DNA of 64,000 nucleotides from Halomonas meridiana (GCF_009846525.1 NZ_CP024621.1:1798001-1862000), one strand, 5' to 3'; shown: positions 37,339 to 48,045, counted from the first letter of the stretch. Translations and numbers: made by a program. Notes: generated from the letters alone by a model not told the origin.

Positions 37339-38007
37339 ATGTTCGCTTTAACCGACGCCCAACATCGCCGCTGTCTCATGGTGATGGTCGCTTTCCATAT
37401 TGCCATCATCGCTGCCAGTAACTACTTGGTGCAGCTACCCTTTACGCTGTTTGGTTTCCACACCACTTGGGGCGCATTCAGCTTCCCGTTTATCTTTCTC
37501 GCCACCGACTTGACGGTGCGACTGTTCGGTAAGGGGCCAGCCCGTAGCATTATCTTGCGTGTAATGTTTCCCGCGTTGCTAGTGTCTTACGTGGTCTCGG
37601 TGATATTCCCACGTGGCAGCTTCGCCGGTATCGAAGCGCTAGGCGAGTGGAATCTCTTCGTTGCTCGCATTGCCGTTGCCAGTTTTCTGGCGTACGTGCT
37701 TGGCCAGCTGTTGGACGTGCAGGTGTTCGACCGGCTGCGCCAGTGGGCCTGGTGGGTTGCGCCAGTGTGCTCGACGATTCTCGGCAATCTTGCGGATACG
37801 TTTGCCTTCTTTGCCACCGCCTTCTATAACAGTCCTGACCCGTTCATGGCTCAACACTGGGTAGAAATTGCGGCCGTCGATTACGCCATCAAGCTGGGTA
37901 TTAGCCTGCTGTTCTTCCTGCCGCTGTACGGTCTACTGCTAGCTTGGCTGACTCGCCGCTTGGTGGTCTGGACTGGGCAGGCCGACGCCGCCCCGCGAAC
38001 CGCTTAA
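37339..38007 (+). CDS. yhhQ: Queuosine precursor transporter (YhhQ/VUT family)
   Basis: 222 residues from ATG at 37339; the upstream in-frame extension to 37288 has no family match. Six helices. The family segments TWGAFSFPFIFLATDLTVRLFGKGPAR near 40-66 and TILGNLADTFAFFATAFY near 145-162 identify YhhQ, which imports the queuosine precursors preQ0/preQ1. The following esterase gene starts 16 bp downstream and is probably co-transcribed. Confidence 0.93.
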   Translation: MFALTDAQHRRCLMVMVAFHIAIIAASNYLVQLPFTLFGFHTTWGAFSFPFIFLATDLTVRLFGKGPARSIILRVMFPALLVSYVVSVIFPRGSFAGIEALGEWNLFVARIAVASFLAYVLGQLLDVQVFDRLRQWAWWVAPVCSTILGNLADTFAFFATAFYNSPDPFMAQHWVEIAAVDYAIKLGISLLFFLPLYGLLLAWLTRRLVVWTGQADAAPRTA

Positions 38008-38023
38008 CCGATAAGGAAGTAGC

Positions 38024-38827
38024 ATGACCGACCATGCCCCCGTGGATCTTTATGTGATGGACCTGCCCGCTGACGGCGACGCAGAAAGCCAGCCGCTGGT
38101 AGTGATTCATGGCTTGCTCGGCAGTGCCGACAACTGGCGCTCGCATCTGAAAGTGTGGCAACGAAAGCGCCGAGTCATCGCGGTCGACCTGCGCAACCAC
38201 GGCCGCTCTCCACACGCCGAAGGCATGAGCTATCACGCCATGAGCCAGGATGTGTTGTCGGCACTGGATAAGCTGGGTATCGACCAGGCCCATATTTTGG
38301 GTCACTCCATGGGGGGCAAGGTTGCCATGACGCTGGCCCGCCAAGCGCCGCAGCGCTGCCTGTCGCTGATGGTGGCCGATATTGCCCCGGTGGCGTACCA
38401 GCACGGCCATGACGATGTCTTTGCTGCGCTCGCGCAGGTACGGGAAGGCAAGCCGACCAACCGCCGTGATGCAGATGCCTTGTTGGCCCAACACGTGGAC
38501 TCGCGGCCAACCAGACTGTTCCTGGCGACCAACCTCGTGCGGGATGAGCAAGGAGTGATGGGAGTGCGGGTTGGTTTGGACGAAATTCAGCGCGGCTACG
38601 AGGCCATCATCGGCGAGCCCGATGGCGATGGCCCGTTCGAGGGGGCAACGCTGGTGCTGCGCGGGGCAGAGTCTCAGTACGTGAGCGACGATATGCTGCC
38701 CGCCCTGCGCGAAGTGCTACCGCGAGCCCGGTTGGTGACTCTGAAAAACGCCGGTCACTGGCTGCACGCCGACCAGCCAGAGGCGTTTCAGCAAGCCATC
38801 GACGCTTTCATAGCGGCGCAATCATAG
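38024..38827 (+). CDS. Alpha/beta-hydrolase, YbfF-like esterase
   Basis: 267 residues with an alpha/beta-hydrolase core: VVIHGLLGSADNW near 26-38 (oxyanion hole), nucleophile elbow LGHSMGGKVAM near 92-102 and the catalytic His in LKNAGHWLHADQPEAF near 244-259. This matches YbfF-type acyl esterases; the physiological substrate is unknown. The last 6 bases overlap the convergent exonuclease gene. Confidence 0.9.
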   Translation: MTDHAPVDLYVMDLPADGDAESQPLVVIHGLLGSADNWRSHLKVWQRKRRVIAVDLRNHGRSPHAEGMSYHAMSQDVLSALDKLGIDQAHILGHSMGGKVAMTLARQAPQRCLSLMVADIAPVAYQHGHDDVFAALAQVREGKPTNRRDADALLAQHVDSRPTRLFLATNLVRDEQGVMGVRVGLDEIQRGYEAIIGEPDGDGPFEGATLVLRGAESQYVSDDMLPALREVLPRARLVTLKNAGHWLHADQPEAFQQAIDAFIAAQS

Positions 38828-40207
38828 CGGCGAAATCCTGAGCTTGTGCCGTTCTGGCGCGTTCAAAAAACGCGTCAGGATACGATAGGTATCCACATCG
38901 AACTGTGGCACTTCCCCCGTTAGCGTCTGGGCGCGTCTGCGGTTCGTGGCGCTACCCAAGTAGCACCAATGGTCGACCACATGATGCGCAATGGGGCCGC
39001 CGCGACGACTCTGCTCGCGGATCACGATCCGGCCAGGCCACGGCCATGCGCTCACCTGCAGTTTGGCCAGGGCCTGCTGCGCGCGCTGGGTGTGCGCGTC
39101 CAACGACTCCTGCTCGCAGCATGCGCCCCGGCATTTGCCGAGCTGTTGCGCAAAGCAGCGGCCGTTGCCTTTTTCCAAGCCCAACACCCGTGGGCAAAGC
39201 TGATGCTCTTCGGCGACGCTACGCAGCGCCTCTTTGGCTTCTTTGGCGCTTCTGAATAACCCGAACAGCTTGCCGGGCTGAGGCTGGCTGAGGGCTTTGC
39301 CGCTGACCAGCGTGGGGCAGGGGGCATCGCTCGGCCAGTACCAGGTTTTCAGCTGCCCTTGGCGGCGTAGCTGCCGATTCATGATCGGCATCAACGTTTT
39401 GACGAGCTTGGCCTCCCGCAGTTGCGCACTCAAATCCCCCGCAGTCTCCTCCCATTCGATATGCTGGATTTGTTGAGCAAGACGCATCTCTTTATCGTCT
39501 TGGTGGTCGCGCTGAAAGTGTCCCAAAACGCGGCTACGCAGGTTGACGCTTTTGCCCACGTAAAGCGGCAGTCGGTTATGGCCATAAAACAGATACACGC
39601 CGGGGGCGCTGGGTAAATCGGCGAGCTGCTCGCTAGCGAGATGGGCAGGCAAGCTACGGTGACGCTGCTCATCGGCAAGGGCGCCCTGCCAACGTTCAGG
39701 TTCACACTGGCGCTGCCAAGTTTGCCATAGCGCCCAGAGCGCGGTGGCGTCATCTTCGGCGCGGTGTTGGCGTGCCCGGGTAATGTCAAACTGCGCCAGC
39801 AGCGCCTCCAAGTTGTGCGCTGACAGCGTGGGGTGTAAGCGTCGGGAAAGACGCAGCGTGCATATCAGCGTTGGCCGGTAGGTGTAGCCCGCGCGTTTGA
39901 ACTCATTGCGTAAAAAGCTGGCATCAAAGCGGGCGTTGTGAGCGACCAGCGTGGCGCTGCCGAGCCACTCCAACAGCGATGCGGCGATGGTGGAAAAAGC
40001 TGGCGCATCCGCCAGCATGTCGTCGTCAATCCCAGTGAGCTGGCTAATATGAGCCGGCACGCTGGTGCCGGGATGAATCAAGCTAACGTACCGCTCGACG
40101 ACATTGCCATCCACAACCTTGAGCGCGGCAATTTCGGTGATGCGATCACGGGTGGCGCGGGTGCCGGTGGTTTCTACATCGATAAACACTAGTGGGGTAT
40201 CGTGCAT
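38822..40207 (-). CDS. DnaQ-like exonuclease fused to a GIY-YIG nuclease domain
   Basis: 461 residues. The N-terminal DEDDh exonuclease (about 1-165) has VFIDVETTGTRATRDRITEIA, LVAHNARFDASFLRNEF and HRAEDDATALWAL. The middle GIY-YIG domain (about 195-275) reads PGVYLFYGHNRLPLYVGKSVNLRSRVLGHF. The C-terminal 180 residues include a cysteine-rich stretch (GKCRGACCEQ) as found after the GIY-YIG domain in UvrC/Cho. It resembles Cho-like repair nucleases with an added exonuclease. It probably trims or incises DNA in repair; partners are unknown. Confidence 0.9.
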   Translation of the reverse strand: MHDTPLVFIDVETTGTRATRDRITEIAALKVVDGNVVERYVSLIHPGTSVPAHISQLTGIDDDMLADAPAFSTIAASLLEWLGSATLVAHNARFDASFLRNEFKRAGYTYRPTLICTLRLSRRLHPTLSAHNLEALLAQFDITRARQHRAEDDATALWALWQTWQRQCEPERWQGALADEQRHRSLPAHLASEQLADLPSAPGVYLFYGHNRLPLYVGKSVNLRSRVLGHFQRDHQDDKEMRLAQQIQHIEWEETAGDLSAQLREAKLVKTLMPIMNRQLRRQGQLKTWYWPSDAPCPTLVSGKALSQPQPGKLFGLFRSAKEAKEALRSVAEEHQLCPRVLGLEKGNGRCFAQQLGKCRGACCEQESLDAHTQRAQQALAKLQVSAWPWPGRIVIREQSRRGGPIAHHVVDHWCYLGSATNRRRAQTLTGEVPQFDVDTYRILTRFLNAPERHKLRISPL

Positions 40208-40252
40208 GTTGCTCCAGCGTGTTGAAGATGAGGCTAGTCTTGCCGTGGCAGA

Positions 40253-41410
40253 TCACCGTTCCATCAGCAGATGCGGATTCACCGCCAAACGCGAGACGGG
40301 AAGCTCGGTGGTCGTCACACCGACGCTGCGCAAATAGCGCTCAAACGCCGCATAGCGCCGTTCATCGAGTGCGGCCGGGCTCAACGTGACGCGGCGAAGC
40401 AAATCTTCCCAGGCTGCTTGATGAATGGGGTTGTCCAGCACGGGGTGCGTCGTGACCAGCAGCGACCAGGCTTCGTTGGGATGCTCGATCATCCAGTTGC
40501 TGGCTTCTTCCAATGCCAATAGTACTCGCGACCATGTGGTGGCTCGGCGAGATACGGCATCGCTGTTGGCCAGTAGAATCAGCCCGTCATGGCGGGGGAT
40601 GTCGAGCTCGCTGTAGCGCACGGTGTGCGTGACGATGCCATCGGACGCTAACTGTTGGGGCAGCGTATGGAAAAAACCATCCGCTACGGCGTCGACTCTG
40701 CTCGAACGCAGGGCATCGGCGGCATCGAAATGCACGCTTTCAGGCGCAACGAAATCGTCCACTTGACGGACTGAACGGGGCACCAGCCGCTCCACCAGCA
40801 CATCGCGCCCTTCACGGGTAGAAAAACCGTAATGCAGATCGGCGAGGGCGTCCTCGGTTTCTGCAGGAGGCGGCGCTTCACCGGCAACGATGATGGCATT
40901 AAGCGGAGTCTCGATCAGCGTGGCGATGCGCACGATGGGCGCGCCCTCGTGGGCATGCAAGTGCAGCAGTGGCTGGCGCGTCAGCGCTAAATCAACTTCT
41001 CCCGCTGACAAAAGCTTGATGGCAATGGACGGGTCGGCAGGCGTCGAAAGCTCGATATCCAAGCCCTGAGCAGCAAAAAGCCCACGCTCTTTCGCCACAA
41101 TGAGTGCCGCATGCTGGGGGCTTAAATACCAATCCAGCATCAGTGTGAGCTGTTTGAGCGGTGGCGGGTCGAGTGGCGGTGGTGGCATCACCGCCATGCT
41201 CGGGGCCTCTTCGGGAACAACCGCTTCACGGCCGTCATCGCTCGGCCATAGCCCCTCGGGCAGCATCACGTCGCTATCCAGACTGAGCGGCGCCTCTGGA
41301 GTATCGGCTTTACGCTCTTCGTTTGCGTAAGTCGCTGAAACTGAAAATAATAAAATTAAGGCCAATGACAGTGCTATCAATGAACGTCCACGCAAAAAAG
41401 CGTTCAACAT
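40253..41410 (-). CDS. NMT1/THI5-like periplasmic substrate-binding protein
   Basis: 385 residues with a signal peptide (LIALSLALILLFSVSATYA). A proline/acid-rich linker (about 30-85, VVPEEAPSMAVMPPPPLDPP) precedes the NMT1 domain (QLTLMLDWYLSPQHAALIVAKERGLFAAQGLDIELSTPADPSIAIKLLSAGEVDLAL). Such proteins bind pyrimidine thiamin precursors, nitrate/sulfonates or other small solutes for ABC import, but no permease or ATPase gene lies beside it. It may serve a distant transporter. Confidence 0.85.
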   Translation of the reverse strand: MLNAFLRGRSLIALSLALILLFSVSATYANEERKADTPEAPLSLDSDVMLPEGLWPSDDGREAVVPEEAPSMAVMPPPPLDPPPLKQLTLMLDWYLSPQHAALIVAKERGLFAAQGLDIELSTPADPSIAIKLLSAGEVDLALTRQPLLHLHAHEGAPIVRIATLIETPLNAIIVAGEAPPPAETEDALADLHYGFSTREGRDVLVERLVPRSVRQVDDFVAPESVHFDAADALRSSRVDAVADGFFHTLPQQLASDGIVTHTVRYSELDIPRHDGLILLANSDAVSRRATTWSRVLLALEEASNWMIEHPNEAWSLLVTTHPVLDNPIHQAAWEDLLRRVTLSPAALDERRYAAFERYLRSVGVTTTELPVSRLAVNPHLLMER

Positions 41411-41557
41411 AACCTCAACTCCCGATGGTAGGACGGCGGAGTTTAGCTGTCAGGCAAAGCACCTGGCTAGCCCCTTGCATAAACCCAGAGAACACGCTCA
41501 GTAAATTAAGCAGCGGCATGCAATAATAGAACGGCATTGATGTAGAGACGGAGAGAC

Positions 41558-43264
41558 ATGGACGCAATTTATACGTTCTTCCTTGTAGGTGGTTCCCTGA
41601 TGACGCTCAGTATCTTGGCGAGCCGCCTCTCATCCATGGTGGGCGTACCGCTGCTGCTGATTTTCTTGGGCCTGGGCATGTTGGCCGGTGAAGAGGGCCT
41701 GCTAGGAGTCGAGTTCGACGATTACTCCATGGCCTTTACCATTGGTCACCTAGCGCTCGCCATGATTCTTCTCGACGGTGGCCTGCGTACCCGCCTCAAA
41801 ACGTTCCGGGTGGGCTTCCGTCCTGCGCTGTCTCTCGCCACCCTGGGTGTTTTTATTACGAGCGCTATCGTCGGCGTCATTGCCATGTGGGTGTTCGATC
41901 TCTCCCTAGTGCAGGGATTGCTCGTGGGGGCCATTGTCGGGTCCACCGATGCCGCAGCGGTCTTTTCTATGCTGAGTGGCCGTGGGGTGAACCTAAACGA
42001 ACGGGTGGGGGCCACGCTGGAAATCGAATCGGGTACCAACGACCCGATGGCGATTTTCTTGACTCTCATGCTGGTGGAGCTGTTGGTCGGTGACATTGGC
42101 GGTGTGACCGAAACGCTGCTGTTCTTCGTTTCTCAGTTTGGTATCGGGTTGGCGGTGGGTATTGGTGGCGGCTGGCTGAGCGCCAAGCTGCTCCGCTGGC
42201 TGGATTTGGCGCCGGGCCTTTATGCCATGCTGGCGCTGGCGCTTGGCTTTAGCGTATTCGGGCTAACCAGCGTGCTGGGGGGTAGCGGCTTCTTGGCGAT
42301 TTACCTGGCGGGCTTGATGATTGGTAACCAGCCCGGGCGGCACCTCAACTTTATTCTCCCCGTGCACGACGGCTTGGCATGGCTGAGCCAAATCGGCCTG
42401 TTCTTGGTGTTGGGCCTGCTGGTAACCCCTAGCCAGCTTTGGGAAGTTGCGCTACCTGCGGGGTTCGTCGCGTTGGCGTTGATCTTCATTGCCCGCCCGC
42501 TGGCCGTACTGATCACCATCAAACCCTTCTTTAAATTCCGTTGGCGCGAAACCTTCTTCATTGCTTGGGTTGGCCTACGCGGCGCCGTGCCTATCGTGTT
42601 GGCGATCTTCCCGGTGATTGGCGGTGTCGAAAACGCCTCGCTCTATTTCAACGTGGCCTTCGCGGTTGTATTGATGTCGTTGCTGATTCAAGGCGGCTCG
42701 CTCACTCTGATGGCCCGCTGGTTGAAAGTCGAAGTGCCAGCGGGTACTACGCCTAACCGTCGAGGCCCGCTGGGTATTTTGCCAGATAACGACTTCGAGA
42801 TGTTCGTGTACGTGGTCGAAAACGAAGACCTGGAAGACGTTCCCATTCGCCTGCTGCGGTTTCCCTCGGGCGCACTAATTTCCGCGCTATTCCGCAATCA
42901 CGTCATGCTGCATCCCAAAGGCAGCACCCGGCTGAAGCTGGGCGATGTGATCTGCGTGATCGGTCGCACGGAAGACCTCGTTGCGCTCAACCGGCTGTTC
43001 AACGGTGATGCCAAGCTTAAACAGGAGCGCGCCTTCTTCGGTACCTTTACCTTGGATGGCAATGCGCAAATGCAGGACATCGCCCAAGCCTACGGCTTGA
43101 CCCTGAGCCCCGGCGAGCAGGAGATGACGTTGGCGGAGTTCGTCTCACTCAGAGTGGGAGGGCACCCCGTCGTCGGTGACGACGTGGACTGGCACGGTAT
43201 CCATTGGGTCGTGAGTGAAATGGAGGGGGGCGTGATTACCCGTGTTGGCTTAAGGCTCTACTAA
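41558..43264 (+). CDS. Potassium/sodium:proton antiporter, CvrA/NhaP2 type
   Basis: 568 residues. The membrane domain (about 1-390, roughly 12 helices) contains GSTDAAAVFSMLSGRGVNLNERVGATLEIESGTNDPMAIF, the CPA1 ion-site region with the ND pair. It is followed by a cytoplasmic RCK-C/TrkA_C-like domain (LLRFPSGALISALFRNHVMLHPKGSTRLKLGDVICVIGRTEDL) and a C-terminal CorC_HlyC-like domain. This domain order is that of NhaP2 (CvrA), which exchanges K+/Na+ for H+ in ion homeostasis, fitting a halophile. Ribosome site GGAGAG precedes the ATG. Confidence 0.92.
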   Translation: MDAIYTFFLVGGSLMTLSILASRLSSMVGVPLLLIFLGLGMLAGEEGLLGVEFDDYSMAFTIGHLALAMILLDGGLRTRLKTFRVGFRPALSLATLGVFITSAIVGVIAMWVFDLSLVQGLLVGAIVGSTDAAAVFSMLSGRGVNLNERVGATLEIESGTNDPMAIFLTLMLVELLVGDIGGVTETLLFFVSQFGIGLAVGIGGGWLSAKLLRWLDLAPGLYAMLALALGFSVFGLTSVLGGSGFLAIYLAGLMIGNQPGRHLNFILPVHDGLAWLSQIGLFLVLGLLVTPSQLWEVALPAGFVALALIFIARPLAVLITIKPFFKFRWRETFFIAWVGLRGAVPIVLAIFPVIGGVENASLYFNVAFAVVLMSLLIQGGSLTLMARWLKVEVPAGTTPNRRGPLGILPDNDFEMFVYVVENEDLEDVPIRLLRFPSGALISALFRNHVMLHPKGSTRLKLGDVICVIGRTEDLVALNRLFNGDAKLKQERAFFGTFTLDGNAQMQDIAQAYGLTLSPGEQEMTLAEFVSLRVGGHPVVGDDVDWHGIHWVVSEMEGGVITRVGLRLY

Positions 43265-43279
43265 TTTATTCAAAAGGCG

Positions 43280-43307
43280 TTGACTTACAAGGGGAAGCTG
43301 TTATTAT
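43280..43307 (+). promoter_or_regulatory. Promoter of tRNA-Ser
   Basis: TTGACT (43280-43285) and TATTAT (43302-43307) with 16-bp spacing, 15 bp before the tRNA 5' end. Confidence 0.6.
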
Positions 43308-43322
43308 ACGCACCCATAAGCC

Positions 43323-43413
43323 GGAGGGATGGCAGAGCGGTTGAATGCACCGGTCTTGAAAACCGGCATAGGTTAATAGCCTATCCAGGGTTCGAATCCC
43401 TGTCCCTCCGCCA
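43323..43413 (+). tRNA. tRNA-Ser (anticodon UGA)
   Basis: 91 nt including an encoded CCA. Acceptor arms GGAGGGA/TCCCTCC, anticodon stem CCGGT/ACCGG with loop CTTGAAA giving TGA at 43357-43359, a long variable arm (ATAGGTTAATAGCCTAT) and T-loop GGTTCGAATCC are all present. Its 3' end is the attachment site of the island that starts here; the gene remains intact after integration. Confidence 0.97.
43400..43413 (+). repeat. Left attachment-site repeat (attL)
   Basis: CTGTCCCTCCGCCA, the last 14 bases of tRNA-Ser, identical to 62851-62864. Confidence 0.9.
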
Positions 43414-43421
43414 GAACGCCT

Positions 43422-43452
43422 AAAAAAGCCCGCTAACTGCGGGCTTTTTTTT
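43422..43452 (+). terminator. Rho-independent terminator after tRNA-Ser
   Basis: GCCCGC (43428-43433) pairs with GCGGGC (43439-43444) over a TAACT loop, with A6 before and T8 after. Because it lies inside the island, the island brings its own tRNA terminator; the ancestral one is probably at 62877. Confidence 0.85.
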
Positions 43453-43534
43453 CGTCTGTATCCCGCGTAATCAATAACTTACGTTCGCATGGTGTTTTAT
43501 CGGGTTGCACGGCATCGCACACAAGCGCAAAATC

Positions 43535-43559
43535 TATGTTGGGTGGGATGTTGGGTAAA
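43535..43559 (+). repeat. Integrase arm-type repeat, left copy
   Basis: A 25-bp sequence containing TGTTGGGT twice (TGTTGGGTGGGATGTTGGGT core), identical to 62779-62803 and in the same orientation. Placement 17 bp before the integrase start and near the other island end fits arm-type binding sites of P4-family integrases. Confidence 0.7.
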
Positions 43560-43575
43560 GAGTTAGGAACCCGTT

Positions 43576-44859
43576 ATGCCAAGACAAACGAAGCCATTAA
43601 CTGCACTGGAAGTGAAGCGGATCACGCAACGGGGGCTTTATGCCGCTGGTGAAGTGCCCGGCTTATATCTTCAGGTCGCCAAAACTGGCACCCGGTCGTG
43701 GGTGTTGCGTTATGCCACTGGCGAAACGCGCATAGCCGCATCTGGCAAACCGTTCAAGGTGCGTCGTGATATGGGGCTAGGCAGCTATCCCGGCGTCACG
43801 CTAGCGCAAGCCCGCGAGAAGGCCCGTGCTGTTCGTGAAAAGCTGGATGCGGGGATTGACCCGGTTACTGAGCGCAGAGCCTCCGATCAGACCCGCCGCG
43901 CTGCTGAGCTGGCGCGTATTACCTTTGCCGATGCTGCCGCCGCTGTTATCAAGATTAAGCAGGCAGAGAGCCGCAACCAAAAGCACGGCAAGCAGTGGCA
44001 AGCCACGCTAGATACCTACGCTTTCCCCACGCTGGGCAAGATGGCCGTTTCAGATATTGAGCTAGTACACGTCAAGCAAGTGCTTGTGCCGATCTGGGAA
44101 ACCAAAACGGAAACCGCTACCCGCGTTCGCCAGCGCATTGAAGCCGTATTGAACTGGGCAACGGTTCATGGCCACCGTAGCGGTGATAACCCGGCACGCT
44201 GGAAAGGCAACCTCGACACGATATTGCCCGCGCCTTCCAAAGTAGCAAAGGTGGAACACCACCGCGCCATGCCGATAGATACCATGCCTGCGTTCTGGCA
44301 ATCCCTTGATAAACGAACTGGGGACGCGGCCAAGTGCCTGGCGTTCACGATCCTTACAGGCTGCCGTTCTGGTGAGGCCCGTGGCGCTCGCTGGGATGAA
44401 ATAGACCTGGCCAATGCTACCTGGACTATACCCGCCAGCCGCATGAAGGCAGGCAAAGAACACCGCGTGCCGTTATCACCGCCAGCACTGGCCTTGCTCA
44501 AAGCGCAGCCCCAGGCGCGGGAACACGTCTTTCTAAGCCCTCAAGGCAAACTGCTGTCTGATGCAGCCATGACCGCTTTACTCCGCCGCATGAAAGAGGA
44601 TCACCGGGCAACGGTTCACGGGTTCCGTTCAACGTTCAGGGATTGGATGGCAGAGCGTACCGGTACCCCGCATGAAGTGGCAGAGGCAGCGCTGGCGCAT
44701 AGTATCCGCAACGGCACAGAGGCGGCTTACCGCCGTAGCGACTTATACGCCAAGCGAGCCCGCGTCATGGATCAATGGGCCGCTTTCGTTACCACGCCTA
44801 CACCGGCTGGCGCTGGCAATGTCGCACCGATAAGGGGAGAGGTGGCTACTGATGGGTGA
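43576..44859 (+). CDS. int: P4-type tyrosine integrase
   Basis: 427 residues. N-terminal DUF4102 arm-binding domain (LTALEVKRITQRGLYAAGEVPGLYLQV), SAM-like core-binding middle, and a catalytic domain with Arg264 in LTGCRSGEARGARWDEIDL, H348-x-x-R351 in VHGFRSTFRDW and the nucleophile Tyr385 in EAAYRRSDLYAKRARVMDQWA. It would recombine attP with the tRNA-Ser 3' end. The C-terminus overlaps the next ORF by 8 bp. A diverged remnant of the same integrase tail lies at about 45625-45817. Confidence 0.95.
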   Translation: MPRQTKPLTALEVKRITQRGLYAAGEVPGLYLQVAKTGTRSWVLRYATGETRIAASGKPFKVRRDMGLGSYPGVTLAQAREKARAVREKLDAGIDPVTERRASDQTRRAAELARITFADAAAAVIKIKQAESRNQKHGKQWQATLDTYAFPTLGKMAVSDIELVHVKQVLVPIWETKTETATRVRQRIEAVLNWATVHGHRSGDNPARWKGNLDTILPAPSKVAKVEHHRAMPIDTMPAFWQSLDKRTGDAAKCLAFTILTGCRSGEARGARWDEIDLANATWTIPASRMKAGKEHRVPLSPPALALLKAQPQAREHVFLSPQGKLLSDAAMTALLRRMKEDHRATVHGFRSTFRDWMAERTGTPHEVAEAALAHSIRNGTEAAYRRSDLYAKRARVMDQWAAFVTTPTPAGAGNVAPIRGEVATDG

Positions 44860-45601
44860 TGAGCTGAAGGCGATCCAAGACGATCTGGATAGTGTGCTAG
44901 AGCGGCTAGCTGATTATATGAATAGCGAAGGCTCAGAAAAGCATGATTCCTTGGCCAGAAACTACAAGAAACCGGACGCGGCTAGAGTTGCACTGCATTA
45001 CGTAAGCACCAAAGGAGATGCTTTGGATGCGTCAATTAACAGTGCTGAGTATTGTCATGATGGGCTTGACCGCAATGCGCAGGGGTTTCCAAAGGGCTGC
45101 CGCCTCCGAGAGCATCCGACGGATAACGAAGGGTTAAGCGACCTGATTGAAGCGCTACGCGCTCTAGAAAGCTGGATTGTAACCCGCTGGCCTCTTGAGG
45201 ACTCACACACTCAGGCTCTAGCGTTTGCTGTAAATGCGTGGTCGCAGAATGAGTGTCAATTTATCGGTGAGAACGTTGGTCTTACTTTGACACCAAAGCG
45301 ACTTGTTGATTGGCGCAAACTTGCCCGAAAGAGCGCAGCGGAAGAGGTTTATGTTTTGAATTTACGCGACCCTAAAGCCTACCCCATAGGGGAGGCTTTA
45401 TTTGAGCATGTTGGCCAACAATTTGGCATGTCTGCTAAAACAGTATCCCGTGCTTACTATTCCAAAGATGCCAAAATGTTAAGGGGAGCTTTTGATCGTG
45501 CGTTCGGCCCTGAAGCCCCGCCGATGCCTGATAAAGATAGCTCAATAACTGTTGGGGAATGGCTTCAAGACTTTGATTGGTCAAAAACAGACGGAAGCTG
45601 A
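44852..45601 (+). CDS. Hypothetical protein, paralogue A of the integrase-linked module
   Basis: 249 residues, not recognised. It begins GDELKAIQDDLDSVLERLADYM and has an acidic helical N-terminus, a central stretch LSDLIEALRALESWIVTRW and a C-terminal segment YPIGEALFEHVGQQFGMSAKTVSRAYYSKD whose GMSAKTVSRAYY part could be a small helix-turn-helix. A paralogue at 45810 shares the N-terminus, the LIEALRALxxWL block and the PIGEALFE-GMxxxTVSRAYYS block. Start ATG overlaps the integrase stop, so it is likely co-expressed with int and may be an accessory or regulatory protein. Confidence 0.75.
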   Translation: MGDELKAIQDDLDSVLERLADYMNSEGSEKHDSLARNYKKPDAARVALHYVSTKGDALDASINSAEYCHDGLDRNAQGFPKGCRLREHPTDNEGLSDLIEALRALESWIVTRWPLEDSHTQALAFAVNAWSQNECQFIGENVGLTLTPKRLVDWRKLARKSAAEEVYVLNLRDPKAYPIGEALFEHVGQQFGMSAKTVSRAYYSKDAKMLRGAFDRAFGPEAPPMPDKDSSITVGEWLQDFDWSKTDGS

Positions 45602-45624
45602 TTATTATTCTGCTAGTAGCCTTG

Positions 45625-45817
45625 CCGGATAAAAGCCACGAAAGCGATGGCGCACATAATTCTTTTAACCGCACCATGGTCACATATCGCCAGGCTGAAC
45701 TGTATTCAAAAGCGTGCCCGCGTTATGGAACAGTGGGCTGCTTTTGTTACCACGTCTGCACCGGCTGGCGCTGGCAATGTTGCACCGACCAGGGAAGTGG
45801 TGGCGACCGATGGATGA
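45625..45817 (+). pseudogene. Remnant of a second P4-type integrase C-terminus
   Basis: In the frame of bases near 45640-45715 the text AHNSFNRTMVTYRQAELYSK resembles the integrase tail including its Tyr. After a 1-base shift near 45717 it continues as RVMEQWAAFVTTSAPAGAGNVAPTREVVATDG up to the stop at 45817. This parallels residues about 372-427 of the intact integrase, but the DNA is clearly diverged, so it derives from a related element and not from a recent copy. Confidence 0.75.
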
Positions 45818-46514
45818 TGAACTGAAGGCGATCCAAGACGATCTGGACAACGCGCTAGAGCGGTTGTCTTGTTATATGGAGCATAAAAGCCATAAAAGCG
45901 AAGATATAGAGCCGCGAACTTACAGTAAGGCAGATGCAGCCCGAGCGGTATTGAGTTACTTAGCAGTTGAAGATTCAACGTTAGAAGCTGCTATTCGTGC
46001 TGGCTTATTCAGTGAGAAACGACTCAAGGAAGCCCCCTCTGATACAACCATGCTTGGGGAGTATGCTAATCATGGTGGTGAAGTATCCACATTAATAGAA
46101 GCACTTCGTGCCCTACAGGAATGGCTTATTTCAGCATGGGTTCCACAGAGCCACCATATGGACACTTTGGCGCAAGCTGTTAACAGTTGGTCTGCTAAGG
46201 ATGGGCGGTTTATTGGGGAAAGCATGGGCCTGGAGCTAACTCCCAAGCGTCAAATTGACCCCAGAAGAGACGAAAAAAGGGAAGCAATCGCTAAAGTATG
46301 GGCGATACACAAAATTGATCCAGAGACCTACCCAATAGGTGAAGCGCTGTTTGAGCTGGTTGGCGAGCAATCTGGCATGGCTGCTAGAACAGTATCCCGT
46401 GCTTATTATTCTGAAGATGGGCGCTTTGGTAGAAATTTTTTTGAAGAAGTTTCAAATGATCCTGAGCTAACGCAATGAACCGCCCCGGTTATTCCGGAGA
46501 CCGGTTTGTTTGAG

Positions 46515-47731
<1,217 letters not shown>

Positions 47732-48007
47732 AACTCCATCCTCTCAAGATATGGAGTCTCCGGTAAAGCCGGGGCGGTTCACAATCCCTAATGCCGCTGG
47801 CTTTAGAAATGTTTGGCGAGGCGCTAGATGACAGCTATGGAGAAATAACGTACTGGAAAATGGCTTTAGATCCATGCTCATGGAGAGTATTCCCTGGCGC
47901 TCCTCGGTTGAATCTATCACTAGATGAAGAAGAGTTATTATTTACCCCTCTCGACTTGTCAGAAACCTGCGAAAACTGACAATTACTCCAATCTATCACT
48001 TAGCCAT

Positions 48008-48042
48008 GCTTTACCCCGTTACCCAATACGACGAGGTAAAGC
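48008..48042 (+). promoter_or_regulatory. Hairpin covering the alpA ribosome site
   Basis: GCTTTACC (48008-48015) is complementary to GGTAAAGC (48035-48042). The right arm includes part of the GAGG ribosome site for the ATG at 48046, so the stem could limit alpA translation. Confidence 0.45.
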
Positions 48043-48045
48043 CCC

